Under the pieces are notes generated by a model, which saw only the letters and a program-made list of their open reading frames with translations, was not told the origin of the DNA and did not search any database. The position numbers and the translations under genes are program-made. 64,000 bases of DNA, from contig NC_090295.1 of NCBI RefSeq assembly GCF_037392515.1, positions 16,325,001 through 16,389,000 on the forward strand. The letters run 5' to 3'. Shown piece after piece: positions 23,127-36,065 of this stretch; the first letter of the stretch is position 1; the number at the start of each line of letters is the position of its first letter. The stretch is from Haliotis asinina (lineage: Eukaryota > Mollusca > Gastropoda > Lepetellida > Haliotidae).

Positions 23127-24699
23127 TTTGGCTATTTAGTTTTGATTTTTGTCTGTTTCGATGGCAACAAGTTTGATGTCCACCCTGTTTGACCATATAT
23201 GCAAAATTTATTGGCCTTCTTTCACAGACTTTGACAGACTATCAGTTGGTACCATTTTCCATGAAGGAATATTTAGACATTTTATCTTAGTCTGTCTCTG
23301 TGGCACAAGTTTGACTTTCACTTTGTTCATAGTTGTGTCTGTCTTCTTCTGTATTGTTCTATGAGACTGCTTTCTCAAGGACCTGGTTCCAATTAAGGTG
23401 TTAATTTTTTCCCCAGGTATGACATTGACTGTGGGGTAAGTCACTTCAAGATCATCTTCAACAGAAAGATGCCAGCATCAGATAAACACCTTTTCCACTA
23501 CAATTACACATAAATTGAAAACAATTTTAACACATGAAAATACATGGCTAATATGGTCAGATTAACAGCAAGAAGAAGCTTATATTGTTTCAAATTAGCG
23601 TCCATTGTGTGATGTTTGAACCATTTCATGGTATTTACCTGACCACCTGTGGTGATATCAGCTACTTACCAAGGAATGTACATTTAAGCTTTGACTTTAT
23701 GCATAGCTCTGGACCAGATCCTGGGATTAACTGGACTCAGGTCGTTAAATATCTGCATGAAGAAATCAACAGGTTCAGTCTTGAGATGTCTGTATACATT
23801 ACCTGTGGACTTGGAATATGTGTTCATTTTTCAGATGGAATTTGGACGTAACTACTGCTTGGATTATTTACTGTTGTGTACATGAGCCTTCAACCATAAT
23901 GGAGTTATCAATTCTGTGAGGAACATCCACTGACTGTCATTAAGAATTCGCTTCTTTTTTCAGTACGGATGTGTTGTACTGTATCACTGATTGAAACAAA
24001 AGCATGTTTGAATAAGGTTTGTGTTTGTTGATTTCATGTAGGTTGCAGTGTCGATTTCAATATGAGCCTGTCAGAATAGTCTTGTGATTGATATCAACTG
24101 TCAGAACATGAATTTCACATGTGTCAGTTATTGCTCATTACCTCATTATGGAGGGTTTAGATTACTGAAGAACTGATCAGTTACAACATGGGTGTTGAAT
24201 ATGGTGAATTATGTAGTGCATATGCAGATGAGGCTGATAATATATTGGATGCAGGAAAATTTGAATATGAATATGAGAGTTGAACAGTGGAGGGAGAGAA
24301 CAATGCAAAGGAACGATGACCTGGAGGATGAATAGAAAGAAAATGAGGTCTTGGACAAAAAGAAAAGACATGATAGTAAGAAGGGAAGAGACACTCTGAG
24401 TGTTTGGAGTTTGACAAAGGATGGCTGTTGAGGCCACCCATATTTTTGTATATGTTTCTCATCTACCTCAAACAGCAAGAGACAGAGAGGCCAGAAAAAA
24501 TAGGTGAACTTTTATAAATATTTTTAACTAATTGTGTGAGTTATTTCATGAGATTCTTAAATTTAGATGACTTTCGTTTTAAATTCACTTCTGATGTTGA
24601 TGAAGTTGCTTTGTTCATGAAATGTTTTTTATAAAAGTAGATAAAGGTAAATATGACCTGGGTATTGCTATGAGTGTGCATGACTTTGTGTTGTCACAG

Positions 24700-24789
24700 A
24701 ACGAAAGAAAAGGAAGCATGAGTTTGTGAGAGGAAGAATGATAGATGGTGAGAGGAAAGGAGGAAGTAATCTGTCAATTAGTAAGAACA
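24700..24789 (+). CDS. Proposed 90-nt cassette exon of the C2-domain gene
   Basis: A CTTTGTGTTGTCACAG acceptor and a GTGAGT donor bound 90 nt whose only frame compatible with the flanking exons is open. It enters in phase 1 and leaves in phase 1, so it can be included or skipped without shifting frame. It adds 30 residues: a basic stretch RKKRKHEFVRGRMIDGERKG, then GGSNLSISKN, then joins TMGHLHLSF of the C2 domain. The composition resembles linkers before synaptotagmin-type C2 domains. The surrounding intron is purine-rich, so a chance open frame is possible. No homology was recognised. Confidence 0.5.
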
Positions 24790-24942
24790 GTGAGTAACTT
24801 AGTGTAGGCCGGCTCTCGTGAATACTGAAGGAATCAGAAAGTGAAATAGTGGAGAAAGCCATAGGTTGACTGGTTTTCTAATTGGTTGTGACTTGAACAG
24901 ATGGGATTTTAAAAAATACTGGTAACTAAAAAATACTTGATG

Positions 24943-25038
24943 CACACTGGATTGTCGGGTCCCAACTATTTGCAGTCTGACACCATATTGTCGGAATATT
25001 GCTGAGTGTTACATGAAACTAAACTCACTCATTCATAT
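24943..25038 (+). repeat. SINE family B, 3' half
   Basis: CACTGGATTGTCGGGTCCCA, ACACCATATTGTCGGAATAT, TGCTGAGTGTTACATGAAAC and ACTCACTCATTC. Confidence 0.75.
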
Positions 25039-25159
25039 GACTGTTGCAAATCTGTTATTGTTGCAACACATCGTCTTACAGTTGTGGGAGTGATGGTGTA
25101 GCCAATTTACTGAGTATATGCCACACACACCCTGAAAAGAATTACCCAATGTAGTCCAG

Positions 25160-25245
25160 TCTAGAATGTGTTGCAAGTCTAGATTACCACACTTTCAGGA
25201 AATAAAGAATGCCTAAGGGCTCTTTTTCATTGTATTTCATTCGGA
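25160..25245 (+). repeat. Dispersed repeat family E, partial copy
   Basis: GTTGCAAGTCTAGATTACCA and GCCTAAGGGCTCTTTTTCAT match family E, in the same order as at 20186. Confidence 0.45.
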
Positions 25246-25294
25246 TTCAAAAAACTTTCCTCTGTAAAATAAGTTTGTTTCCGAGAGTGTGTGT

Positions 25295-25437
25295 TAGTCT
25301 ACCAAAGGGTTCAACTGTTTGTCATGTTGATGACCCGGGTTCAATTTTCCGACATAGGCACAATGTGTGAAGCCCCTTTCTGGTGTCCCCTGCCTGGATA
25401 TTGCTGGAACATTGCTTAAGAACTAGACTCACTTACC
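25295..25437 (+). repeat. SINE family A
   Basis: GATGACCCGGGTTCAATTTT, CACAATGTGTGAAGCCCCTT, TCTGGTGTCCCCTGCC and TATTGCTGGAACATTGC, then ACTAGACTCACTTA. Confidence 0.75.
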
Positions 25438-25777
25438 CCTTATGGATTAAACTTAATGGCAACAACTTCTCTATTCCGTGAGTGCGACACTCCATACAGA
25501 TTCTTGGACAGTTGTCAAGCATAAATGGTACAAGAACTGGAACTTTTCAGTTAGTACAAGAGTCTGTATTAAAATGCCACACTCATAAAACAAAGACGGT
25601 GTTAACCATAAAGTTTGTCTGTCACTCAAAGAAGTCTGTCATGTTGTTAAACTTCTTTTAATTGCTATACATAAGAACCTTGATGACCCTTCTCGTTTAC
25701 AGAATATGCTTTATGTGGGTGGGGACATTCATCAGTGTGTGTATTTGTAATGATATTTAAAAATGTGTTTCTATGCT

Positions 25778-25934
25778 GTGTCAGGACATGTCATTATGTC
25801 CCGAGTGCATAGATGGATGCTCATGCTGTTGATCACAGGATTATCAGATCCAGATTCAATTATTTACAAACCACCACCATATTGTTGGTATAGTGCTGAG
25901 AGCAGCATGAAACAAAACTCACTCACTCACTCAT
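25778..25934 (+). repeat. SINE family B
   Basis: GGACATGTCATTATGTCCCG, GGATGCTCATGCTGTTGATC, AGGATTATCAGATCCAGATT, ACCACCACCATATTGTTGG and a (CACT)n tail. Confidence 0.8.
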
Positions 25935-26381
25935 TGTGGTGTGTAAGAAGTTGCATGACAGTGATGAATCTATTATTTCAATGACAACCTTTAGGATACC
26001 ATCATGCTTGTATAATTGGGATCATATTCACAATAAACACTCAGCCTACATGACTTACAAGTCAAATATGGTACATAGAGCAAGGTGGACATAGTGTGCC
26101 CGTCATTATCTGGCTGGCTGTTGGTCAAGAAGAGATATTAACTGGTTTCTGTGGGCTGTGCGAAATATGATATTCCCAGAATAGAAGGCAATTTGTTGTT
26201 GAAGACAGGTTGGGTTCACTAGTGCTGAATGTATCATGCATGGCAGGTGAGTGTGTTTGGACATTTTGTGACTGGAATTCCATTTACCTGTACTCGTAAT
26301 GGTGAACTGATCACCATGGTTTCCCATGACAAACTTTATATTAGTACTTGCCAAAGATTATGTTGCACCTTAGCAGTCTGG

Positions 26382-26602
26382 GGTATCCACACCTCACCGT
26401 GTCAGTCTATGATATCCACAGTGCACCATGACAGTCTGTGATATCCACAGTGCACCATGGCACTCTGTGATATCCTCACTGTACTATGGCAGTCTGTGGT
26501 AAGCACAGTGTACCATGGCAGTCTGTGATATCCACAGTGTACCATGGCAGTCTATGGTAAGCACAGTGCACCATGGCAGTCAAGGTCTGAAGTATCCACA
26601 GA
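26382..26602 (+). repeat. 29-bp minisatellite, about 7 copies
   Basis: The unit GATATCCACAGTGCACCATG plus GCAGTCTGT recurs at 29-bp spacing (26411, 26440, 26469, 26498 and on). Copies alternate between GATATCCACAGTG and GGTAAGCACAGTG variants near the 3' end. Confidence 0.85.
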
Positions 26603-29082
26603 GTGTAATTGCCATATGAAACCACATTTAATATGCCAGCAAACTCCTGGTCCTAGAACAATATGATCGCTCATACCATACCTGAAGTTGAACCATGTTG
26701 CATTCAGTGAATTAACTGAGCATGAACAGAAAGACTGAAGGACATCAAGTAATCTCCTTATAATGTCCTATCTGCGTCCTACTTACAGGCGTCACAGTCC
26801 ATTAGACAGCAGGCAATTGGACCAGATTGTAGATCAGACGTTGATGTACGCTATGTTCCTTTGTCCTGGCTAATAACCAGATTTTTGCATATAATTACAA
26901 TTACACCGCCATATGTCAAACAAGGTCGGAGAGCAAGAACTCGGGCATGTCTGCTGACCACATGTCAGTGGCCTGCTGACAATTTTATGACCAAACAACT
27001 CTCTCCATGTGCTTGTCATGATCTTTTATGGCCAGACTGATGACCCTGTACAGTTTTTATGAACCACACTGATACAACACAAAACACAAGTACTTCATAC
27101 TTTATTATAGTATTATTATTCTTTTTTTTTCACTGACTTTCCCTGAAAAGATACAAAGTAAAGCATTTTATAGTTTAGTTTGAAATATTCAGTTTTTACT
27201 GACCCTCCCAGGAAAAACCCAAAGCAAAAGCATTTTTAATTCTTTTATGAAATTTCCATTTTTTCATTGTATCTACTTAAAACACACAAAAAGCAAAGTA
27301 CTTTGTATTTTATTTTATTTTATTGTGTCCAATTTTCATGTGCCTCACTGAAAATACCAAATGCACTACACTTTGTGTTATATGATAAATCATCTATTTT
27401 TTCATCACCGCCAACTATCAGTATTAATTTTAATGAATCTTTTAGGTCCTGTGATATTTTGTGGGATGCCCTCCTCTGATTTCTTCTGACCCCAGCGCAC
27501 CTTTGATCAATGACTGATCTGAAATAGCCTGAAAACTCTTCTAGCTGTTGCAGTTAACTTCTCATTAGAGTCATATACATTTTATTCCAGCAAATGACAA
27601 AATCCATCCCAGATCTCAGTCACATGTATGACAAATGTTTCAGATGACTTTAGGTTTTAAGCCATTGACTGATTTTCATCCAGATACTATTTTCTATAAG
27701 CATAAAATCATGAAAATGTCAGTATAATTGTTTGTCTCAAGCAACAACACTGCAGTCTGAGAATTGTCATTTACGTTTCCACCCAGAGAGTTAATATTTA
27801 ACACGTTCATTATAATATACTGATCTGGCAGTTTTCAAACCCACTTATTTTAATCACAGAACTTGACTAACAATGGCTTTCAAAGTAAATAGTTACAAAA
27901 CATTGATCAAACTGTATATTTCATCACAGGCGAAATCAACAACACCAAACCCAGCTCCAGGGAAATATATTTAGCTAGATTTTCATCATGCAATTGACAA
28001 GGGGAAATGTACACAGCCACAACCTCTTTGATGTCACTCATGACCTGTTGGTGTAGATTTCATAGGCCAGTGCTAAGTCTCTGAGTAGGGCTGTGTAGAC
28101 TGTGATGGGCCTCCTGTCCATATGTGGCTTGGTGTAGCCATGGACTAGATGTGCAGAACACATGAAGGGACAGTTTCCACATCCATGTAAGTTAGGCCTC
28201 GCTGTCATTTACTGTATCACTATGAAGTAATGTTGTCTGTTTGTTATTTATGTTTGTGATTTTGTTTAAGTATGAACGCTGTGAATAAGAACATATTAGT
28301 GGGTTTTTTTTTCAATAAGTGCGTATGTTTAGACCTAGTGCTCCTGTTACATGTGATGTTTGATTGTTTCTTGAGCTTCATGCTATAAGCCAAGCACTAA
28401 GTGTTCACATCTCTTAACAAATATTGGATGTAATGTTTCACACAAGATGATAGTCACGACAATGTAGACCTGATTTCATTGTGTCAGTGTTTGGAACTCA
28501 TTAAATTCCCTTTTCTGCAATAAAGTGTGAAGTCTGTTTAGACTGGATTGTGACTGGCGTTAATGTTCATACATAATTCCTCTTTATTCCCTTCCTCTAT
28601 TGCATGACAGCCATTACTGCTGTGACAGTTTTGTTATAATCCATGATTTCAATTGTAAATAATATTGTTATGGCCAGTGTTCTTGTTTCTAATAGACAAA
28701 ATTGAGATAATGTATTAGTGACAACTTTTGAATGTGACGTGTAAGTAGTGGATTTTTGTAAATGTATTTGGTGTTGTCAATGTATGGTTGAAATACCGCT
28801 GATGGGATATGAACTTTAAACTCACTTACTCATCATAACTGCAGCAGTTTGGCTGACTGATTTTATCATGTAATCTCATCTTTGAGTGTAAAACGCTTAA
28901 AGTGTTCAGAAAGGAAATGCTACTGGTGTTGTTGAAATATTATTTATGAAACCAGTCCAATGAAAGCATTAAGAATTCTCGGAAAATGTTACTTGTCATC
29001 TCAAAACGTGACTGATCATGTTGAAAAGACACACTGTCACAGAGTACAAGTTTTTAATATTTGTGGAACATCTAAAATCCTG

Positions 29083-29263
29083 GCATAGTCAAGCCAAAGA
29101 ATGGGTTCAGTTCCCCATATGTATGAAATCCATTTCTGGCATCCCTTGCTGAAGGCGGCGTAAAACCATACTCACTCACTCACTCACTCACTCACTCACT
29201 CACTCACTCACTCGCTCACTCGCTCACTCACTCGCTCACTCGCTCACTCGCTCACTCGCTCAC
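29083..29263 (+). repeat. SINE family A with expanded (CACT)n tail
   Basis: GGGTTCAGTTCCCCATATGT, CCATTTCTGGCATCCCTTGC and GGCGGCGTAAAACCATACTC are followed by about 90 bp of CACT units that shift to CGCTCACT near the end. The GCTGGAATATTGCTAA block is deleted. Confidence 0.8.
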
Positions 29264-29764
29264 ATAGCCTATATATTTAGACAGTTTCAGTTGCCTCAGT
29301 CAAGACAGCCCCACAATGATTGAGAACTAACTATTCCCATGTTACATGTTACAAATGACCAACAGGTGATTGAGAGTGCATGTTAGATATTCATTGTCAG
29401 TGACAAAGTCTGATTAATGACATTCATTACACTGATTGGTAAGTCATGCTTACCTTCTACACAGGCAAGGAAGTGATTGACAGATAGCATCAAGCTATGT
29501 CTGCAGGCAGTGTACATAGTCATGTATTTCATGATTGTTAATTTCTTTTGTTATGTACGACTGCTTGTTGATTTCAATATGATTAAGGGTTCGAGGTTTA
29601 CTGAGATTTGTAGAATGTACAACACTGATTGATACCATGTGGATTGCAGCTATGATTCAGTTGATTACAACCTGTTTAAAAATTGCAGATAAAACATTCA
29701 TGACTGGCTTTGTAAGCATTCCTGGTGGAAACAGACCTCATTGGCCTCTGCTAGTTGTAAGATA

Positions 29765-29950
29765 TTTTGTGGGTTTTCTTTGTTGTTTAACACCATACTC
29801 TAGCTACATGGTGGCAGTCTGTAAATAATCGAAATGGGACCAAACAATCGAGTGATCAAAACCATGAGCATCAGTTTCTGCAATTTGGATGCAATTACAT
29901 GTGCCAACCAAGTCAAAAAGCTTCGCCACCGGATCCTGACACAAGAACAC
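29765..29950 (-). repeat. SINE family B, reverse
   Basis: GTTGTTTAACACCATACTCT, AGCTACATGGTGGCAGTCTG, TAAATAATCG, ACCATGAGCATCAG and ATGTGCCAACCAAGTC give family B in reverse. Confidence 0.8.
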
Positions 29951-31207
29951 ATGCAACACAGCGCACAGTGCACTGAGTAGAAAATAATGTCTAATTTATT
30001 ATTTTGGGGTTTTCTGTACAGGTTAAAATCAAATGCTATTCTACTCTTGACCTAGTTATTCATCCATGTCAGTTGTCAAGGAAATGTCATTCAGATGTTT
30101 GATATTTACTGATGTCTATTTCAGTACATATGTAAAGGTGAAATGGACACCTGTGTTAGTGTTAACGCCAATTAACCCACTCACTTAGCCTGTCTAATGA
30201 CTTCTATATTCCTCTGAAGCGGGCCATCCTTAACCCAAATAGACCCTTGGTTGTTCATGACTTGTCAGAAATGTTTAAAGATGTCAGGAAGGGTGTCAGT
30301 TTCACTTCCTGAATATTGTGCACACAGTCAAGTGTGCCCTCTGTCAATGCTGGCGTCACCTTAACTACATAAATTGTAACTGAATCATGTTCAGATAGTA
30401 AGGGTTAATAGGGGGTATTTCTAACATTTTCCCTTCATCTGATACATTGATCAGCAATGTTCAATGAAGTTTGGAAAAGATAAAAGTGAAAACTCACATC
30501 CTGAAATTGGTATTCTTACTTCTTAAAAAGTAAATTATGTCTACTCCTCTCAAAGTGTTTAGAAAATCATCAGTTCTCATGCAAGCTTCACTTGTTTTCA
30601 AATATTTCTCCATGCTTGTACCTAGTTTTGGTCCAAGTCTGATCTAAATACAATTGATCATTATAATAAGCAAATCCTAGGAAATCAGACAGTACCATCT
30701 AAGGATGCCGTTTTTTAATAGAGACATCTTGTTCTCATTTTTGTATAATAATAAAAATTTAAACTGATAGTCCCTGCATTGGAGACTTGACGAAGTCCGT
30801 GACATGCCTGAGTTTGGACAAGCCTACACACAACATATTTCCCTTATCATGAAAAGCTATACTGAACCCCACTTGTAAGAAAAGACAAATGACTGGCTCT
30901 AGGCAAGCGATAATTGATAGTACAGTACAACACATAGCAAGGTTAGCTGCAGGGCAAACTGGCATTTTACAGCTAAACCGATCAAAGCCGTGACACATCA
31001 GTGGTGAAGGCAGTGGGTTCATTATAATACATGGATATTGTCTATTCTGTTGGCCTCATGACTAAATGATCCTATTAGTCTGAGAGGTGTTCAAAGGTTT
31101 ATGTTATGACAGCCTGTAAATATTCATTTCTGAGCTGGACAGACCAGCAACAGATGATTTCCGGTGCCTTGAGGTCAACCGCAGGCCAGGAAAATGTGAT
31201 GGTGTGA

Positions 31208-31430
<223 letters not shown>

Positions 31431-31938
31431 GTTTTAATATACATTAAATTACAATTGAAAAATCTCACAGATGAATTCACATTTTCACTTAAATATGCAG
31501 CAGGTGGTCTGGCCTGAACTTATGAACATAGTTTATGGGATTTAAGTAAGTATGCAACAGTATATAAGTATTTCATTACTCTGGACTGATTTATTTCAGA
31601 CTTGTTTTGTCTGTTTACAAACATTAACAGTGGTCTGGTCATGCTATAAACAAATAAGCATCAAACCAGTGACTGAAATAGACTAATCAACTACCATATA
31701 AGGCAAGTTCTTAGTACCTGATATGAGAGGGGGGATTTGAGAAGGAGGGTGTTGCCTTATACCCAGGGTGGGATATTTAAATATGTTTCTGACAGGTGAT
31801 ATCAACCTGTTGCAAATAGCCAGCGATGTGAACTTTTTATTTCACTCATAGTAACTATCTGAGAACTACTTTGGTATGTTAGTTTCATTGTGTGTTAATT
31901 CTTTGTTCCTTGGTACTAATTAGTGTTGTCTGTTGCAG

Positions 31939-32034
31939 CCATGGGCCACCTGCACCTGTCATTTGAGTACCATGTCCACAAGGGCTCACTCAAGATCAGG
32001 GTGTGGCAGATCAGTGACCTACTCCTTCCTCCGC
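31939..32034 (+). CDS. C2-domain protein, exon with start of the C2 domain
   Basis: A TGTCTGTTGCAG acceptor and a GTAAGT donor bound 96 nt. The frame reads (x)MGHLHLSFEYHVHKG, then SLKIRVWQISDLLLPP: the first two beta strands of a synaptotagmin-type C2 domain, with the hallmark LxLSxxY and LxVxxxxxxDL spacing. It enters in phase 1 (two bases CC complete the previous codon) and leaves in phase 1; its last C joins CT of the next exon to make Pro. With exons 7711 and 24700 the C2 domain starts at about residue 83. The phase match and domain continuity across a 4-kb intron make this exon firm. Confidence 0.92.
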
Positions 32035-32762
32035 GTAAGTACATGACCAACTAAGTGTCCTCTTACAAATAGTAGTTGTGAAGTAAATGTCAGTGGAAAT
32101 GTCATGTGTAGGATTATAATTTACCCAAAACATGCTGAATGTTACTGCACCATAATAAATATATTCATTGGGGATTGATTGAACACATGTCAGTATTGTG
32201 ATCAATGGTCATTGAATGTATAAATTATAAACATCTGTCTTGAAAATTAATGAAGAAAGGACATAAAGATGTTTTTGGATTTCGTCTTCTTTTTTCATTC
32301 TTTGAATATTCATTGAAATCCAGAAATTTCTTAATGTTCATCAAATAACATCTTCAAATGCCAATCAAGCATGGAAGAAAAAAAAGTTATAAAAGCAGCC
32401 AATGTGGGACTGTTTCAGTTGTTTTAGTGCTGCTCTTGCATTTGGGATGAGCAGATTTTGAATTGCTGTTTTATGACTAGGATTCTTTGACTTTCATATT
32501 ATTTTCTAGTCATGTCGTCTGCTCCCTACACAGGCATGGCAAATGGATGAGGTCCAACACTAATCTTCAGGGATGACTGGTGTTTCTGTCTCTTGTCATG
32601 TCCAGTGTGGTTTTACATCCTTTCACAAGATTAATACTATGTCGGTCAATCTGTCCAGTCACAATGTTGCATCGTCAGATCTGACTGATGAGGTCCATGT
32701 TCCTTGAAAGGAATCTTAGTGTGACATGTTTTGGAAGTGTTTCTTGGAATATGGGAATCAAG

Positions 32763-32864
32763 GCCCCATTTCACAAAGCTCTCATAGTGCTATCATAAGT
32801 CAGTGGTACAGCATAGGAGATTGAAATGGTATATGGCTTACTAGAGCTAAGTGAAATGGAGCAC
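32763..32864. mobile_element. GGCCCC foldback MITE, copy 1
   Basis: The left end GGCCCCATTTCACAAAGCTC is an inverted match to the right part ...GCTAAGTGAAATGG. Three more copies with the same ends lie at 42370, 44775 and 60741. It has no coding capacity. Confidence 0.6.
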
Positions 32865-32942
32865 TTGCTAGTAACAGAACTTGGATCAGTTTGTCAAAAC
32901 TTAGGCGTTTAATGTCAAGTAAATCAATACATTGTTGAGAGC

Positions 32943-33080
32943 ATTTTGGTAGCCAAGTGGTTGAACCATTCTCTCATCATGCCAAAGGTCTGGGTTCAAT
33001 TCCCCATGTAGGTACAATGTGTGAAGCCCATTTCTGGGGTCCCTTGCAATAATATTGCTGGAATATTGCCATGATTGTTG
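32943..33080 (+). repeat. SINE family A
   Basis: TTGGTAGCCAAGTGGTTGAA, GTCTGGGTTCAATTCCCCAT, CAATGTGTGAAGCCCATTTC and AATATTGCTGGAATATTGCC; the (CACT)n tail is missing. Confidence 0.85.
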
Positions 33081-35413
33081 ACTAATGAGTGTGTCAATCT
33101 TCTGAATTGAAGGCCATAATATGATGCTAAGTAGAGATGTGTCCCTTAGCTGTCCAAATCCTTCATCGTTTGGGGCTGGGTCACTTGTACATGCAACAGA
33201 CTGTAAGTGAACCCTGGATTTCCACAACAAACTAACAAAGCAATATTTCTACCATTACTGGCAGTAATACTTGTTACCAAATTCAACCTAAATAAATACT
33301 TAAGCAATCAAATTGTGAAAGGTGTATGTTTATAAAATAGCCCTTGTTTTTAACAGAAAATCTCTCCTAGTATTTATTTTTTTGTGGACATCAAACTTTA
33401 AACAAATATTTTACCGTGGATTCACAAAATATATTTTATACATTCTTTGCTAAAACATGTGTGCCTGCATTCATGACTGGACAATTCACAATTGATGTCT
33501 TCATGTATTCAGTGATGAAACTTATAAATAGAATCCTGAAAAGGTCATTCCAGAATGTTAAAATGCATCACCATGAATCATCTCGTCATAATCAGTTAAT
33601 TACTCAATTACCTTACATTCTCTACAAAGTCAGTGTTGTGCACTGGGACATTTCACCAGTAACAATGGGATGAAACTGGTTAGGCCAACATTTTTATTCC
33701 TTTGGTTTTTAAACTTTATAAGTAAGATATCGACTGAGAAAACTAGAAATAAAATTCATTTTACAGGATCTGTTTAATCAGATTTGAATCAGTGCGTAAT
33801 AAAAGACAGTCATTTTGGACTTTTTGACTTATGACTATTCTAAAACTAAGCCCTGAATTGTAACGGCAGTTTATCATTGGCAAACTTTGCTCTTGTCAAC
33901 ACAAGACTGCCATGGATCATTCTTACTGTCATGTGATGTTTAATGTCTGCAATATTGAAAAGTCTTGTGATTGTCTTTTTTGTGTAGTTTTGATCATTTA
34001 AGGTCCAATCTTTAAACCAAGCAAACTAATGTTTGGCCTCGGTGAACTCAAGTTGTACATGTTCAGTTCTGTCATTAAAGGCCGATGGCTCAGAAAAGTG
34101 CTTTAAATACCATACCACAACAATATCCCTGGGCTCTGTAACACCTACATTTTCAATCACCTGTCAGAAGTGAACAAATTGGACAGTATTTACAAGGCAT
34201 ATCACTGACTTTACCCTGTCTGTTTTGCACTTGATATGGCCACAGTGAACTCATGTTTTCATGTTCTGTTCTGTTCTGTCAGTAAAGGCTAGCCAATGTC
34301 CCTGTATTACACAGAAATACTATACCACAACAATATCTCAAGGGTGTATAAAACCTGAAATTTTCAATCACCTGTCAAGACTGAACAGCGTAACATGGCA
34401 TCAATGTATCTAGACTTTACCCAGTGCTTGATTGTCCAGGGTCTTAAGATGATGCACTTGGCTTTTGAAATGATCCTTGACTGAGCCATGAAGGGATATG
34501 GATCTGGTAATTTGTGCTTCTCTCATTGATTTATTTTGTGAAATTCCTTCACTTTTAGAAAAGGGTAGTGAAAAACTGTCAGAAAATGTCACTCTTGTGT
34601 TTAATACAGTCTTGAGTATGCAAAACTATTCTTAACCCCAGGGACACATATGTATTTTCTGTCAAGCGTGACACAATTTGAGGACATGTACAGATCTGAC
34701 CTTTGGAGTATGCCAACAAGAACAATGCCTACAATCAATCCTCCAACTTGGTGAATGTCATCCCCATATGCACCCACCCTCCCTCCCCCTGTGAGCTAGT
34801 TTCCACAGCCTTATACAGTGCATATGAGATTGATATTATCAGTTCAGTTTCTGAATCACCAGGTTCATGTTGTGAATCAATCTGCCTGTAGCATGTATTC
34901 CCTATCATATTCATTTACCTTGTGTTTACTGAATGAAAAGATTTTTATCCTCAGTTTCATGTTATGAACATTTGGTTTAGATCGAATTCCAAGGAAACCC
35001 TTCAGGCAACAGAAATATTTCATATGTGACTGGCATCGTAATTTCTGCCCTGAAACCTTATTTCATTGATGAGACACACTGAAACTATACATGCTAGCAA
35101 GTGGAGTTCAAAAACGTGAAAACATTAATAAAAAATTAAGCACATGTGTTAATGATATCAGATCTATTTTCTTCTGGACAATGTTGAACTGTGATATAGA
35201 TGGGGTTTGTTTTCATGGTGATACATGCAATGCAACAAGGCCTTGATGTTGCTCCACAAGGGAGAGAATCCTTTCATCATTGTCGACATGCATGTGTTAG
35301 CTACATGTGAGCACTTACACAACATAATTCAGACACAAAAGTTATTAGATACAGATACATATTATATAATTATCATTGAGATCTGGTGATGCTGTTGGCC
35401 ATGATATAGATCG

Positions 35414-35423
35414 AACACACACA

Positions 35424-35491
<68 letters not shown>

Positions 35492-35492
35492 C
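35414..35492 (+). repeat. (CACG)n microsatellite
   Basis: A short CACACACA start leads into about 75 bp of perfect GCAC units. Being CpG-rich, it stands out from the AT-rich intron. Confidence 0.95.
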
Positions 35493-35538
35493 CTCTTCAT
35501 GGTATAATATTTGTCATGTGAGACCCTTTTGTTGTCAA

Positions 35539-35585
35539 GTTACCATAGATACATAGACAATGGAAACCCATGTCACCATGGAAAC
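35539..35585 (+). promoter_or_regulatory. Two X-box-like (RFX) motifs
   Basis: GTTACCATAGATAC (35539-35552) and GTCACCATGGAAAC (35572-35585) both fit the RFX-factor X-box pattern GTNRCC-N(0-3)-RGNAAC, the second better than the first. They sit 19 bp apart, about 480 bp before the last exon of the C2-domain gene. Function is inferred only from the motif. Confidence 0.4.
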
Positions 35586-35850
35586 AGTGTATGGAGAATT
35601 AATCACTGGTAGTCTGTACAAGTTGCCAGGATACAGTATTTCAGAACAGATTCATATATTTGATAGTCTCTTCTTTAAACCTTGGAAGATATATGCAAAC
35701 AGATTACTGAATTATTTTTGGAGGTTTAAATCAGTTATGGAAATGAGGGTCACCATAAGTGTTGGTTGATTTGTAGACGGCTCTGGATGGTAGATGTTAT
35801 GTTGACAGTCAACATTTTTCTTTACATCAGTATCACAATATTGATGAGGA

Positions 35851-36013
35851 AATGTGGGGTAGCCAAGTGGTTAAAGCATTTGCTCATCATGGCAAAGGCC
35901 CATGTTTGATTTGCAACATGGGCAATGTGTGAAGCCCATTTCTGGTGTTGCTTCTCAATGTTTTTGCTGGCATATTGCTAAACGCAGCATAAAATCTACC
36001 TCAGTCACTCAGT
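35851..36013 (+). repeat. SINE family A just before the last C2 exon
   Basis: GGGGTAGCCAAGTGGTTAAA, CATGGGCAATGTGTGAAGCC, CATTTCTGGTG, TTTTTGCTGGCATATTGC and CAGTCACTCAG. It ends about 50 bp before the splice acceptor at 36065. Confidence 0.85.
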
Positions 36014-36065
36014 ATATGATGAAAGTATTTACAGTAGTTTTGAAGTTATATTTTATGTTTTTCAG

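Larger units (their letters stand above)
7867..24699 (+). other. Large intron of the C2-domain gene (~16.8 kb)
   Basis: No exon with convincing coding sequence and splice sites was seen in this span. It contains many SINE A and B copies, a 74-bp minisatellite, a short interstitial telomere array, a GGAT microsatellite and T-rich runs, all listed separately. The stretches between these entries contain nothing I can name. Confidence 0.6.
32035..36065 (+). other. Intron of the C2-domain gene (~4.0 kb)
   Basis: GTAAGT at its start and TATGTTTTTCAG at its end. It holds two SINE A copies, a GGCCCC foldback element, a (CACG)n array and a pair of X-box-like motifs, listed separately. No extra exon was recognised. 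Confidence 0.85.

Noticed and set aside
24177-24478. Cluster of minus-strand open frames and a Lys-rich plus-strand stretch before the proposed cassette exon
   Set aside because: Purine-rich low-complexity DNA; no convincing acceptor for the KKKRHDSKKGRDTLSV segment, so it was not called as an exon.
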